DNA of 60,022 bases from Desulfobacterales bacterium (lineage in GTDB: Bacteria > Desulfobacterota > Desulfobacteria > Desulfobacterales > JADGBH01): contig JADGBH010000019.1 in the NCBI GenBank assembly GCA_015231595.1, positions 1-60,022 on the forward strand. The letters are read 5' to 3'. The position numbers and the translations under genes were made by a program. Position 1 is the first letter of the stretch. Each line of letters begins with the position of its first letter. Shown in pieces: positions 9,287 through 17,401 of the stretch. A model generated the notes under the pieces. That model ran no database searches and had not been told where the DNA came from. It saw only the letters and a program-made list of their open reading frames with translations.

Positions 9287-9306
9287 AAATGAATAATTAT
9301 TCATTT
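9287..9306. promoter_or_regulatory. Perfect 20-bp palindrome, second FadR-like site
   Basis: AAATGAATAA is followed directly by its exact reverse complement TTATTCATTT. The core TGAATAATTATTCA matches the site at 9121-9134 in 12 of 14 bases. It lies about 213 bp upstream of fadN, so it could be an auxiliary operator. It is very AT-rich, so chance similarity must be considered. Confidence 0.45.
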
Positions 9307-9420
9307 ATCATTTGTTTGCGTTTTGAAAAAAACATAAAAATTATTAAAAAAAACAATCGGAGGTGCTAATATACAGTATTTAAGAAAAATATTTTTGTTT
9401 AATTATAAAATCATCTTGCC

Positions 9421-9660
9421 CCCCTTGACGGGAGAGGGCTGGGGCAATGTCATTAAGTTAAGAAAATGACTTATCACTATGCTCTATATATAGTTATGTG
9501 ATCCAAATAGCACCCTCCCCCTTGACGCCCCCTTGACGGGGGAGGGTTGGGGCAATGCCATTAAGTTAAGAAAGTGACGTATCACTATGCTCTATATATG
9601 GTTATGTGATCCAAATAGCACCCTCCCCCTTGACGCCCCCTTGACGGGGGAGGGTTGGGG
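9421..9660. repeat. 108-bp tandem repeat, two full copies plus a partial third
   Basis: Units 9425-9532 and 9533-9640 differ at 6 of 108 positions as I count them. The next 20 bp (9641-9660) start a third copy, which then diverges. Each unit contains GC-rich TTGACGGGGGAGGG segments, a CAATGCCATTAAGTTAAG segment and an AT-rich middle. An inverted copy of the CAATGCCATTAAGTTAAG segment sits at 9676-9693. The arms CCCTCCCCC (9513-9521) and GGGGGAGGG (9538-9546) can pair. The GC-rich composition contrasts sharply with the AT-rich flanks, and no coding frame is evident. This resembles non-coding GC-rich repeats seen in many environmental bacteria. Confidence 0.85.
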
Positions 9661-9719
9661 TGGGGGTGAAAAATCCTTAACTTAATGGCATTGGAGGGTT
9701 GGGGGGGCTGGGGTGAGGG
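9646..9719 (+). repeat. Two canonical G-quadruplex motifs
   Basis: The plus strand has four G-runs of three or more with short loops at 9646-9666 (5, 3, 4 and 5 Gs) and again at 9696-9719 (3, 7, 4 and 3 Gs). Both sit at the end of the 108-bp tandem repeat. Formation in vivo is unproven. Confidence 0.6.
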
Positions 9720-9721
9720 TG

Positions 9722-9946
9722 AAAATACTTTTTCCAATTTACTTTTCTTAAAAGCTATATACTTGTTTTGTATTTATAAACTTAGGTAAGTTTGCAAAAA
9801 AACAAAATATACCTAAGATTGAATGATGTAAAAAAGTTAGAGACGAATTAATTAATATTCTTGATAAGGATTATTACATTTGTTAATAGGAATCCTTCCT
9901 TATTTTTTAAATTAAATTTTTGGTTAATTATCATAAGGTATATAAA
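9722..9946. other. Remainder of the fadN / toroid-gene intergenic region
   Basis: Between the end of the GC-rich repeat and the ATG at 9947 I see AT-rich sequence with no convincing gene. It presumably holds the promoter of the rightward 9947-12105 operon, but I could not pick a clear -35/-10 pair. Confidence 0.5.
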
Positions 9947-10981
9947 ATGAAATACGCAACTATGGAAGCTTTTCAGGCTAATCTATTTAATATAGATGCA
10001 ATAGCTGGATTTATTGTTCAAAATCAAAAAAGAACTGGCGAAATACCTTGGTCTCATGAGGATAAGACTGACGCATGGGATATGATTGAAGCACTCATGG
10101 GAATGACTATAGGAGGATATTACAGCGAAGCAAAAAGAGGTTTTGACTGGTTACAAAATGAACAGCTTAATGATGGCAGTTGGTACGCTTCCTACAAGTT
10201 AGGAAAACCCCATGAAACACATAAAGATGCTAATATAACTTCTTATATTGCTGTTGGAGCATTTCATCATTTCTTAGTTACAAAGGATATAAAATTTCTT
10301 AAAAATATTTGGAATTCTGTTAAAAGAGCTATAGATTTCACTATAAGTCTTCAATCTCCTTCTGGAGAAATATATTGGGCAATAGATCCTAAAGGAAACA
10401 TAGACAAAATGTCTCTTTTAACTGGTTCAAGCTCTATATATATGAGCTTAAAATGCAGTTTAGCAATAGCTGCAATATTAAACAAGCCTGCTCCAGAGTG
10501 GAAAAAAAGTTTTATCGAATTAGGGGATGCTATTAAAAATCGGCGTTACCTTTTTAATATGGGGAAATCAAGATTTTCAATGGACTGGTTCTATCCTGTT
10601 TTATCTGGAGCATTGGAGGGCAAGGAAGCCCAAAAAAGGATTGATAAATATTGGAAAAAATTTGTTGTTGAGGGTATGGGAGTAAGATGCGTATCTGACG
10701 AGCCTTGGGTAACAATTGCTGAAACCTGTGAGTTTGTTTTATCTTTAAATGCAATTGGTAATTTTGATTTAGCAAGAATTGTCTTTAACTGGATTATTGA
10801 TAAAATTTATGAAGATGGCTCTTTTTGGTGTGGTTTTACTTTTCCTAATATGGTTATATGGCCAGAAGATAAAACTACTTGGACAAATGCCGTTGCATTA
10901 ATGGCTGCGGATGCCCTTTATAATTTAACTCCGGCAAATCAGCTTTTTTGTCATAATTTTTGGCAACAAAAAAATATATAG
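9947..10981 (+). CDS. Prenyltransferase/squalene-oxidase-repeat (alpha-toroid) protein
   Basis: 344 aa from the ATG at 9947, which has AAGG 8 nt upstream; an in-frame TTG at 9920 lacks such a site. The protein is helical, with repeats of the type AKRGFDWLQNEQLNDGSWYASY and IVFNWIIDKIYEDGSFWCGF. These are QW-like motifs of the alpha/alpha-toroid fold shared by terpene cyclases, prenyltransferases and some glycoside hydrolases. The DxDD motif of squalene-hopene cyclase is absent, so cyclase activity is unlikely. The next gene is a hexapeptide acyltransferase, suggesting a role in modifying a glycan or lipid. No signal peptide, so cytoplasmic. The substrate is unknown. Confidence 0.6.
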   Translation: MKYATMEAFQANLFNIDAIAGFIVQNQKRTGEIPWSHEDKTDAWDMIEALMGMTIGGYYSEAKRGFDWLQNEQLNDGSWYASYKLGKPHETHKDANITSYIAVGAFHHFLVTKDIKFLKNIWNSVKRAIDFTISLQSPSGEIYWAIDPKGNIDKMSLLTGSSSIYMSLKCSLAIAAILNKPAPEWKKSFIELGDAIKNRRYLFNMGKSRFSMDWFYPVLSGALEGKEAQKRIDKYWKKFVVEGMGVRCVSDEPWVTIAETCEFVLSLNAIGNFDLARIVFNWIIDKIYEDGSFWCGFTFPNMVIWPEDKTTWTNAVALMAADALYNLTPANQLFCHNFWQQKNI

Positions 10982-10999
10982 TACTTTAGGAAAGCTCCA

Positions 11000-11722
11000 T
11001 TGAGAAAAGATCATAGACCATATTATCTCAAAAGATTTTATCAAAAATTTGAAAAATTTTATGCCCATCATTTTATAAAGCCTCAATTTGAATTTTTTGG
11101 ACGAGGAGTCACCTTTATAAAACCTTGGCACGTTGAAGTGTTTGGCTCTCCTGTTAAATTAGGCAGTTTATCCACTGTGATTGCGGCTTCTGATAAAAAA
11201 GTCAGATTCTGTATATGGTCAAACAAGACAGACATAAAAGGTATATCTATTGGTGATTATTGCCTCATTTGTCCTGGAGTCCGTATATCAGCAGCGTCAG
11301 AAATTATAATAAATGAAAGTTGCATGATTGCAAGTGGTGCATATCTTACAGACTCAGATTGGCATGGAATATATGACAGAAGTTTTCCAGTAGGTAATAC
11401 AAAGCCTGTTATATTAGAAAAAAATGTGTGGGTCGGTGATAGCTCAATTATATGCAAAGGAATTACAATTGGAGAAAATAGCATTATTGGAGCAGGATCA
11501 GTTGTGGTTAATGATATTCCTGCAAACTGCATTGCTGCTGGCAACCCTGCAAAAGTTGTAAAAGAGCTTGATAAAAGTATAGAATTAAAAACAAGGGCTA
11601 ACTGGCTCGAAGATCCATCAAGTCTTTCTCGTCAATTTAGAGAGCTCGATAGAGAAAACCTCAAAGGCAATACTCTTTTAGGATGGATTCGTTCAATTTT
11701 TTTCCCTAAACAATCGGATTAA
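11000..11722 (+). CDS. Hexapeptide-repeat acyltransferase (left-handed beta-helix)
   Basis: 240 aa starting at a TTG (11000) with AGGA 8 nt upstream; no better ATG is in frame nearby. Imperfect hexapeptide repeats run from about residue 80 to 190 (IGDYCLICPGVRIS, ILEKNVWVGDSSIICKGITIGENSIIGAGSVVVNDIPANCIAAGNPAKVV). These build the left-handed beta-helix of the WbbJ/NodL/LacA-type O-acetyltransferases. The SDWHG segment near residue 118 lies where such enzymes place their catalytic His. It probably transfers an acetyl or similar group from an acyl-CoA to a sugar hydroxyl or amine. It follows the toroid gene by 18 bp and is followed by a small gene at 17 bp, so the three form one operon. Confidence 0.82.
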   Translation: MRKDHRPYYLKRFYQKFEKFYAHHFIKPQFEFFGRGVTFIKPWHVEVFGSPVKLGSLSTVIAASDKKVRFCIWSNKTDIKGISIGDYCLICPGVRISAASEIIINESCMIASGAYLTDSDWHGIYDRSFPVGNTKPVILEKNVWVGDSSIICKGITIGENSIIGAGSVVVNDIPANCIAAGNPAKVVKELDKSIELKTRANWLEDPSSLSRQFRELDRENLKGNTLLGWIRSIFFPKQSD

Positions 11723-11739
11723 ACAAAGGAATATTATTT

Positions 11740-12105
11740 ATGACCTATGAAAAGGATATAGTTCTTATATATTTTGAAGATCAGCCTCTATGCTTCGCAA
11801 GAATCGAAGACATAAGTCCTGATGTAAAAAAACATTGGTATCATGTTAGTCTTCTTCTGCTTAAATTGCCTGTAGAATTAGTTACATGGATAATTAAAGA
11901 TGAATATATTGATGGTGGCGAATTTACAATGAGCGGAAAAAAAATGAGGATTGAAAAAGTAATTTCTCCGTGGGAAGAACAATCTAAGATTACTGAACCT
12001 TCTAATGCAGAGATACAAACGGACAAACAAGAGAAAGAGGATAAGGCATCCAAAGAACCTAAAGTAATATCTTTTCCTGATAGATTCTCAAATAAAAAAA
12101 AATAA
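11740..12105 (+). CDS. Small protein of unknown function
   Basis: 121 aa. Residues 1-80 look like a compact mixed alpha/beta domain (IVLIYFEDQPLCFARIEDISPDVKKHWYHV). The last 40 residues are highly charged, Lys/Glu-rich and probably disordered. There is no signal peptide or membrane segment. AAAGGA lies about 8 nt before the ATG. It is the third gene of the toroid-acyltransferase operon. Its stop is only 2 bp from the stop of the convergent mltA-like gene. I do not recognise the family. Confidence 0.75.
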   Translation: MTYEKDIVLIYFEDQPLCFARIEDISPDVKKHWYHVSLLLLKLPVELVTWIIKDEYIDGGEFTMSGKKMRIEKVISPWEEQSKITEPSNAEIQTDKQEKEDKASKEPKVISFPDRFSNKKK

Positions 12106-12107
12106 AT

Positions 12108-13313
12108 CTATCTTTTTTCTTTTGATACTAAAAAATATAATTTTCCTATATGTTTCATGTGTCCGGCAGCTATTTCAGAGTATTCTCCATTTCCCCAAAA
12201 AAAATCTACTCTGCCTGGCCCTTTGATAGCTCCACCAGTATCCTGGTTTAAAACAATACGTCCAAAATCAGTCCATTCAGTTATTTCTTTTGTATCGTTA
12301 ACTATTGGTTTTTTTGTTTCAACATAAGCAAGGGCTGCATCCGGAAAAATTTTTCTATCAAGGGCTATAGATCTTCCACTTGTTATTTTTTCTCCAAGGC
12401 ATCCAAAAGGACCATCAGTATTTTTACTAAAAAAAATGTAGCTCGGATTATAAGATAATACTGCCTTAATTTTATCAGGATTATATTGTAAGTATTCCCT
12501 TATTTTTTGCATAGACATTTCTGATACTGGGATAGATCCATTATCAATTAATAATTTTCCAATACTTTTATAAGGCTGCCCATTTGAAATTTGATAATTA
12601 ATATTAAACACGTCTCCATTTTGAAGACGAATCTTTCCAGAACCTTGTATTTGAAGAAAAAAAAGACCTATTTGATCTTTCACCCATGCGATCACTTCAG
12701 CTTTATTTTCTAATGCGCCTCCGTATTCAATCTGGAATCTATCATGATAAGGTTCCACTTTTTTATTTGCACACCTTCCGATTAATGCTCTGCCTTTGTA
12801 TTCAGGAATAAAACGGGAAAGGTCTATAGTTACAAGGTCATTAGGGCAAGCATAAACTGGGAATTTGTATTCATCATTTCTTTCAAAATTTCCTTCCAAT
12901 ATTGGTTCATAATATCCAGTAAATAGCATTTCCTTTGAGTTATCATTGCCTGTTGACTGGTAAATATAAAAATTTTTTTTAATAAAGCTGTTCAGTTCCT
13001 CGTTGGAAGGCCTATTTTTAATGAAGCTTAAAAAATATTCCAATGAGCCTATCAAATAACCAGTATCATATTTGTCTGGCCCAAAGTGAAACATTCTTTC
13101 AGAGGAGAGTTTTTTTAAGTAAGAAATACTTCTTAAAATGGCTTCTTCTAAATATTCATATTTTATATCATCTGTAACTATAGGATATTTTTCTGATTTG
13201 ATTTTTTCAATATAAATTTTTTTACTATCAATTACACCTGTTTTTTGACAGGAGCATATAGATAGAATTAGTATACATATTAAAGTTGATAAAAAAATTT
13301 TTAATTTTCGCAT
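12108..13313 (-). CDS. mltA: MltA-type membrane-bound lytic murein transglycosylase (lipoprotein)
   Basis: 401 aa from the ATG at 13313. A longer in-frame start at 13355 would put 14 polar residues before the signal peptide, so I prefer the shorter form. Residues 1-22 are a lipoprotein signal ending in ICSC, with C22 as the lipidation site. The MltA domain covers about 110-270 (TGYYEPILEGNF, IGRCANKKVEPYHDR). The C-terminal 3D domain carries TGGAIKGPGRVDFFWGNG, whose Asp corresponds to the catalytic Asp of E. coli MltA. It cleaves peptidoglycan glycan strands to 1,6-anhydro-muropeptides from the outer-membrane inner face. No strong ribosome-binding site is visible. Confidence 0.9.
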   Translation of the reverse strand: MRKLKIFLSTLICILILSICSCQKTGVIDSKKIYIEKIKSEKYPIVTDDIKYEYLEEAILRSISYLKKLSSERMFHFGPDKYDTGYLIGSLEYFLSFIKNRPSNEELNSFIKKNFYIYQSTGNDNSKEMLFTGYYEPILEGNFERNDEYKFPVYACPNDLVTIDLSRFIPEYKGRALIGRCANKKVEPYHDRFQIEYGGALENKAEVIAWVKDQIGLFFLQIQGSGKIRLQNGDVFNINYQISNGQPYKSIGKLLIDNGSIPVSEMSMQKIREYLQYNPDKIKAVLSYNPSYIFFSKNTDGPFGCLGEKITSGRSIALDRKIFPDAALAYVETKKPIVNDTKEITEWTDFGRIVLNQDTGGAIKGPGRVDFFWGNGEYSEIAAGHMKHIGKLYFLVSKEKR

Positions 13314-13582
13314 ATTTTTAATTTTTTTGAAGCTATATAAAGTATTCCTGCACATATTTTCAGGATTATTTTAAGTTGCTATTTTAGTAACATATTTAAT
13401 TCAAATCTAACAACAAAAAAAACAACTTGACTTTGATATAAGAAATAACATTATTTTACCTAATTTTAATAAATTCGAAATAAAAAACTTAACTAACTAA
13501 ATATGGGCTCATGATAATGTTTTGAAAAATCAACTTAACGATGATCAATCAAGAGTTGCATATTTGGAAGAACTTCTTAAAT

Positions 13583-15208
13583 CTAATCTAACATAAGTAT
13601 ATCGCACACGTACACTTCTATTAAAGATATTATATATTGCCCCAAAGCGTCTCCAGGGTCTATTCTTATTTTATCCCAAATATCTATGTCTTCTATAAAT
13701 ATATATAAATTATTTTCGCCTTTTTTAATGAGTTCAATGGCGCAGTTTTCTTTGCAATAATTTTTATTTTTTTTAGTTTTATAAAAAATTTGTAAATTTG
13801 TAGGCTCAGGGCTATCTATAGTAATTTTTATTAATAAAAATTTATTTTCTTGATAATTCATTACAGGCAACATAAATCCAGGATCGTTGCCTATCGCGTC
13901 TACTAACAAAAGTCTGTTACTATCTTTAGTTATTTCAGATATTTTTACATTATTTACAGGCTTGATTAATGAAAAATTATTCATCAAGCCAAGTGAAAAA
14001 ATAAGGTTTTCTTTTTTTTCAAGATCTTTGGGATTAACAATTTCGGAAAAATTTTGAAAAGCATTTACTAAATACCGTTCCACTATTTCCTGAATGACTA
14101 TGTTAGGCTTTTCTTTTTCTACAAGTTCTTTATCAAAAAAATCCGATGCTCCCATAATTATTTTAGTCTTAGCAAAATGTTCTGAAAGAAAATCTTTTAA
14201 TTTTGTGCCGAGAACAAAAGAATCACAAAAAACTAATACAGAAGGAGAATCTAAATCATTTTTAACCTTTGTCATTATCCATTTATATTTTGTATCATCA
14301 ATTACATTTGCTTTTTCAAGATTATCATTGATATTTACAAGCAGAAAATCTTTAAGAGCGGGACTTATTTCAGCTATTTCAGCCGAAAAATTAGTTTTTG
14401 GAACAAGATATTCGACCTGTTCAAAAAATTCGTCTTTAAGAGAAAGCATATCGGCAAGGTCTCCATCATTTACAGTTGCATTAATAATATTTAGGTCACT
14501 ATAATTAATGGGATTAGTACCATAAAAAAATTTTATTATTTCATTATAAGCAATAAAGGCTCCTGTATCATTCCAGTGAGTATCTGTTTGCCGAAATACT
14601 CTTTTTTCTTTTTTTGCCTTTAATAGAGGGACTCTTAAATCAACTGTTCTTATATCTGAATTTTTTTTTATTAACGCCATAAGTTTTTCAAGCATTGATT
14701 CTTCACAATTTTTTTGAAGGTAATCTGGAAGATACTCAGGATAAACCGTCGTTTTACTTGGAGCTACAAAAAAAAAGTATTCCATACCATTATCTTTGAG
14801 CCATTTTTGTCTTTTTTTAAGGATTCCGACTATCTTTAAAATTTCTTTATCAGAAGGGATATTATTACATCGATAATAATCTACAGAATCTTTGTAAAAA
14901 AGCCATCCTTCTTTACCTAAAATAACATTTTTAGAAAAAGTCGAAGTAAAAAAACGGGTTAAAATAATATTATTCCATGAAACAAGAAGATTTCTTAATC
15001 CAAAATTATCATTATAGTATTTTTCTACCTGACTTAAATAATCGCGCGTTCCTTTTTTTAAATCTTCTAATTTTGGAAATTGGGCAAGAACTCTTTTTTC
15101 TGCTGACTTACTTGAGACATTCAATTTAAATGTCATAGTTAATAAGGGTGACCAAAGTAGAATTAAAAATATTCCAATGAACATGCTACTTAGAATTTTA
15201 TTCTTCAC
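13583..15208 (-). CDS. AlgJ/AlgX-like SGNH-fold O-acetyltransferase-type protein
   Basis: 541 aa. An N-terminal membrane anchor (about 5-25) is followed by a periplasmic domain. The family signature is present: NDNFGLRN near 67-73, GKEGWLFYKDS near 98-108, DTHW at 209-212 (catalytic Asp-His pair) and a serine in FCDSF (S330), matching the Ser of AlgJ/AlgX. These proteins transfer acetyl groups to exopolysaccharides such as alginate. No AlgI-type MBOAT partner or polymer synthase is adjacent, so the substrate is unknown. A C-terminal extension (about 430-541) looks like a beta-sandwich, possibly carbohydrate-binding. It is probably a single-gene transcript. Confidence 0.78.
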   Translation of the reverse strand: MKNKILSSMFIGIFLILLWSPLLTMTFKLNVSSKSAEKRVLAQFPKLEDLKKGTRDYLSQVEKYYNDNFGLRNLLVSWNNIILTRFFTSTFSKNVILGKEGWLFYKDSVDYYRCNNIPSDKEILKIVGILKKRQKWLKDNGMEYFFFVAPSKTTVYPEYLPDYLQKNCEESMLEKLMALIKKNSDIRTVDLRVPLLKAKKEKRVFRQTDTHWNDTGAFIAYNEIIKFFYGTNPINYSDLNIINATVNDGDLADMLSLKDEFFEQVEYLVPKTNFSAEIAEISPALKDFLLVNINDNLEKANVIDDTKYKWIMTKVKNDLDSPSVLVFCDSFVLGTKLKDFLSEHFAKTKIIMGASDFFDKELVEKEKPNIVIQEIVERYLVNAFQNFSEIVNPKDLEKKENLIFSLGLMNNFSLIKPVNNVKISEITKDSNRLLLVDAIGNDPGFMLPVMNYQENKFLLIKITIDSPEPTNLQIFYKTKKNKNYCKENCAIELIKKGENNLYIFIEDIDIWDKIRIDPGDALGQYIISLIEVYVCDILMLD

Positions 15209-15357
15209 TTTAAATTATACCTTTTTGATTTAAACTTAAAAGTAAGGATTGAACCATCATGTAAAAGCTGATAAATGATTTGTTAACAATTGCTGAACTA
15301 TACAATATTAAAAAAATGTCAGCAATAAATTATATTAAGAGGAAATAAAATATAAAC

Positions 15358-16272
15358 ATGGAAGACATTAAAGAAAAAACTGATTTTAAAGCAGGTTTTG
15401 TTTCAATAACTGGTGCACCAAACGCAGGTAAATCTACCCTTTTAAATCATATATTAGGGGAAAAAATTTCTATTATTTCAAAAAAGCCTCAAACTACGAG
15501 AAATAAAATATTAGGAATTGCACATAGGCCAAATTCCCAAATAATTTTTATTGATACTCCTGGCATCCATAAGCCCAATAGAGCTTTAAATACTGGAATG
15601 GTTGAACAAGCTGTAAATGTTATGGGCGACGTAGATATTATTCTGTTTGTAATTGATGTATCGTATCCTTCTGTTGAGTCCGAAGACATTATTTTAAACA
15701 AACTTATAAGTCAAAACAAAGATAGCATTCTTATTTTAAACAAAATTGACCTTATACAAAAACCGATATTACTTGAATTTATCGATAATTGGTCAAAAAA
15801 ATATCCTTTTAAAGCTATTATTCCTATATCCGCATTAAAAGGAGACGGAATAGAAGATATGCTTAAAACTATTGACTCCTTTATTCCTTTAGGTAGTCCA
15901 TTATACCCTGACGATGCTATAACTGATGTTACCATGAGATTTATCGCTTCAGAAATAATTCGTGAAAAAATTTTTAATCTTACAGGAGAAGAATTACCAT
16001 ACGCAACAGCAGTAACTATAGAATCTTTTACAGAAAATCTTGAAAAAAATCTTACTTCAATCCACGCTACAATCCATGTAGAAAAAGATTCCCAAAAAGG
16101 AATTATAATAGGAAAAGGTGGTAGTAAATTAAAATCTATCGGAGAATCTGCGAGGATGGAATTAGAATATAAAATAGAAACAAAAGTATTTTTAAAATTA
16201 TTTGTCAGAGTTGAAAAAAATTGGAGCAGAGATACCAAGGCAATGAGAAGATTAGGATATTATAATAAATAA
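15358..16272 (+). CDS. era: GTPase Era
   Basis: 304 aa. G1 is GAPNAGKST (19-27), the TT of G2 lies in KPQTTRNK, G3 is DTPG, G4 is NKID and G5 is ISAL. The C-terminal KH RNA-binding domain contains GIIIGKGGSKLKSIG. Era binds the 3' end of 16S rRNA and helps mature the 30S subunit. AGAGGAAAT about 10 nt before the ATG supports the start. It is divergent from the AlgJ-like gene and transcribed alone here, without the rnc neighbour often seen. Confidence 0.96.
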   Translation: MEDIKEKTDFKAGFVSITGAPNAGKSTLLNHILGEKISIISKKPQTTRNKILGIAHRPNSQIIFIDTPGIHKPNRALNTGMVEQAVNVMGDVDIILFVIDVSYPSVESEDIILNKLISQNKDSILILNKIDLIQKPILLEFIDNWSKKYPFKAIIPISALKGDGIEDMLKTIDSFIPLGSPLYPDDAITDVTMRFIASEIIREKIFNLTGEELPYATAVTIESFTENLEKNLTSIHATIHVEKDSQKGIIIGKGGSKLKSIGESARMELEYKIETKVFLKLFVRVEKNWSRDTKAMRRLGYYNK

Positions 16273-16296
16273 AACAAAGCATAATCGACTTTATAT

Positions 16297-16378
16297 CTGA
16301 CATATTATTCAGCTTATTAAGGCCAAAAGTAAAGGCTAATTCAATTTTTATCATTGAAAAACAGAAATGATGCGTCAT
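16297..16378 (+). repeat. 82-bp dispersed repeat, copy 1
   Basis: Begins CTGACATATTATTCAG and ends ATGATGCGTCAT. It has the same length as copies at 22876, 43206 and 59594, with shared blocks CTGAnAT, ATTCAG, TTAAGGC, TTCAA and GTCAT. It lies between convergent era and the CDF gene, and its last bases include the CDF stop codon (16375-16377). Confidence 0.8.
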
Positions 16379-16388
16379 TTCTGTTTTT
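16357..16388. terminator. Terminator-like hairpin at the end of the CDF gene
   Basis: A 14-bp perfect inverted repeat AAAAACAGAAATGA...TCATTTCTGTTTTT with a 4-nt loop gives A- and T-tracts on both strands. It overlaps the CDF stop codon and the end of repeat copy 1, and may end transcription from both convergent genes. Confidence 0.65.
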
Positions 16389-17382
16389 CTTTTCCATTAC
16401 ATGACATTTCACAAAAAAGAGAACCTTCTCCGCAATTTTTTGTTTCAATTTGTAATATAGGATGATTTATTCCAAATTTATGAAGAAGGAGATGATTAAT
16501 TTGTTCGACTAATTTTTCTGTATGACTTACAAGCTGATCCTCTACGACTAAATGACAAGAAAAAGCAATATCAGAAGAGCTTAATTGCCATGTGTGAAGG
16601 TAATGAACGCCTATTATCTCTTGGATGTCAGATAAACTTTCTTGAATTGCTTGAAGATCAATGCCTTCAGGAGTAGCATTCATAAGAATTTTAACGGATG
16701 CTTTTAAAATAGACCAAGCATTTACAAATATAAACACTACGATCATTACCGAAAGCAGAGGATCAAGCCAATACCATTGCACAAAAAACATAATAGCGCC
16801 ACTTATTAAAACAGCGATCGATGTAAAAAAATCGCCAAGCATGTGTATAAAAGCGCCTCGTATGTTTAAACTGTGTTTTGAGTCTTTGTAAAGCATCCAG
16901 GCAGAAAGCCCATTTCCTAAAATTCCGATTCCAGCAAAACACATAACTACCTCTCCAGAAACTATTTCTGGTTGAGAAAATCTATGAAAAGCTTCCCTCA
17001 ATATAAAAATTGAGAATACAATAAGGATAGATGCATTTAACAGCGCGGCAAATATTTCTGCTCTACGATAGCCAAATGTATTATCAATTGTAGCTCCTTT
17101 TTTTCCCATTCGATACGCTATTAGTGAAATAAATACAGCAATAAAATCGCTAAAATTATGTGTAGCATCAGATATAAGGGCGACACTGCCGGCATAAATC
17201 CCACCAAAGAATTGAGATAAAGGAATAATTAAGTTTAGAATAAGGGTGAATAAAAGCCTTGAACCTATCGCATCTTTTATGTGGTTATGATGGTGATGGC
17301 CATGATTATTTGTGCAGTGATCCGACACAATGCTTTGATTATCAGAACAATTATTTTCTTGATTTTTATTTATAACTCTCAT
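16375..17382 (-). CDS. Cation diffusion facilitator (CDF) metal transporter, CzcD-like
   Basis: 335 aa. A His-rich N-terminal segment (HHHHNH near 30) precedes six predicted transmembrane helices (about 45-240). The metal-site signatures are present: SDATHNFSDF in TM2 and HMLGDFFTS in TM5. A cytoplasmic ferredoxin-like domain follows (VHYLHTWQLSSSDIAFSCHLVV). These proteins exchange Zn2+, Co2+ or similar ions for protons. The Cys-bearing tail (CGEGSLFCEMSC) may add metal binding. It lies 19 bp downstream of the double-kinase gene, so it is probably cotranscribed, hinting that the kinase unit responds to metal or envelope stress. The metal cannot be assigned from sequence. Confidence 0.9.
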   Translation of the reverse strand: MRVINKNQENNCSDNQSIVSDHCTNNHGHHHHNHIKDAIGSRLLFTLILNLIIPLSQFFGGIYAGSVALISDATHNFSDFIAVFISLIAYRMGKKGATIDNTFGYRRAEIFAALLNASILIVFSIFILREAFHRFSQPEIVSGEVVMCFAGIGILGNGLSAWMLYKDSKHSLNIRGAFIHMLGDFFTSIAVLISGAIMFFVQWYWLDPLLSVMIVVFIFVNAWSILKASVKILMNATPEGIDLQAIQESLSDIQEIIGVHYLHTWQLSSSDIAFSCHLVVEDQLVSHTEKLVEQINHLLLHKFGINHPILQIETKNCGEGSLFCEMSCNGKEKQK

Positions 17383-17401
17383 TTTTTTTATGTTTTTCCT
17401 A

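Noticed and set aside
9646..9719. The G-rich runs as a rho-independent terminator of the fad operon or its neighbour.
   Set aside because: They are at the 5' side of both flanking operons (fadN runs left, the toroid gene runs right), so no transcript is expected to end there.
13497..13592. A short open stretch of about 31 codons on the plus strand (NQLNDDQSRVAYLEELLKSN) that looks protein-like.
   Set aside because: A stop lies just upstream, there is no start or ribosome-binding site, and it runs into the 3' end of the convergent AlgJ-like gene. It may be a gene remnant but cannot be supported.
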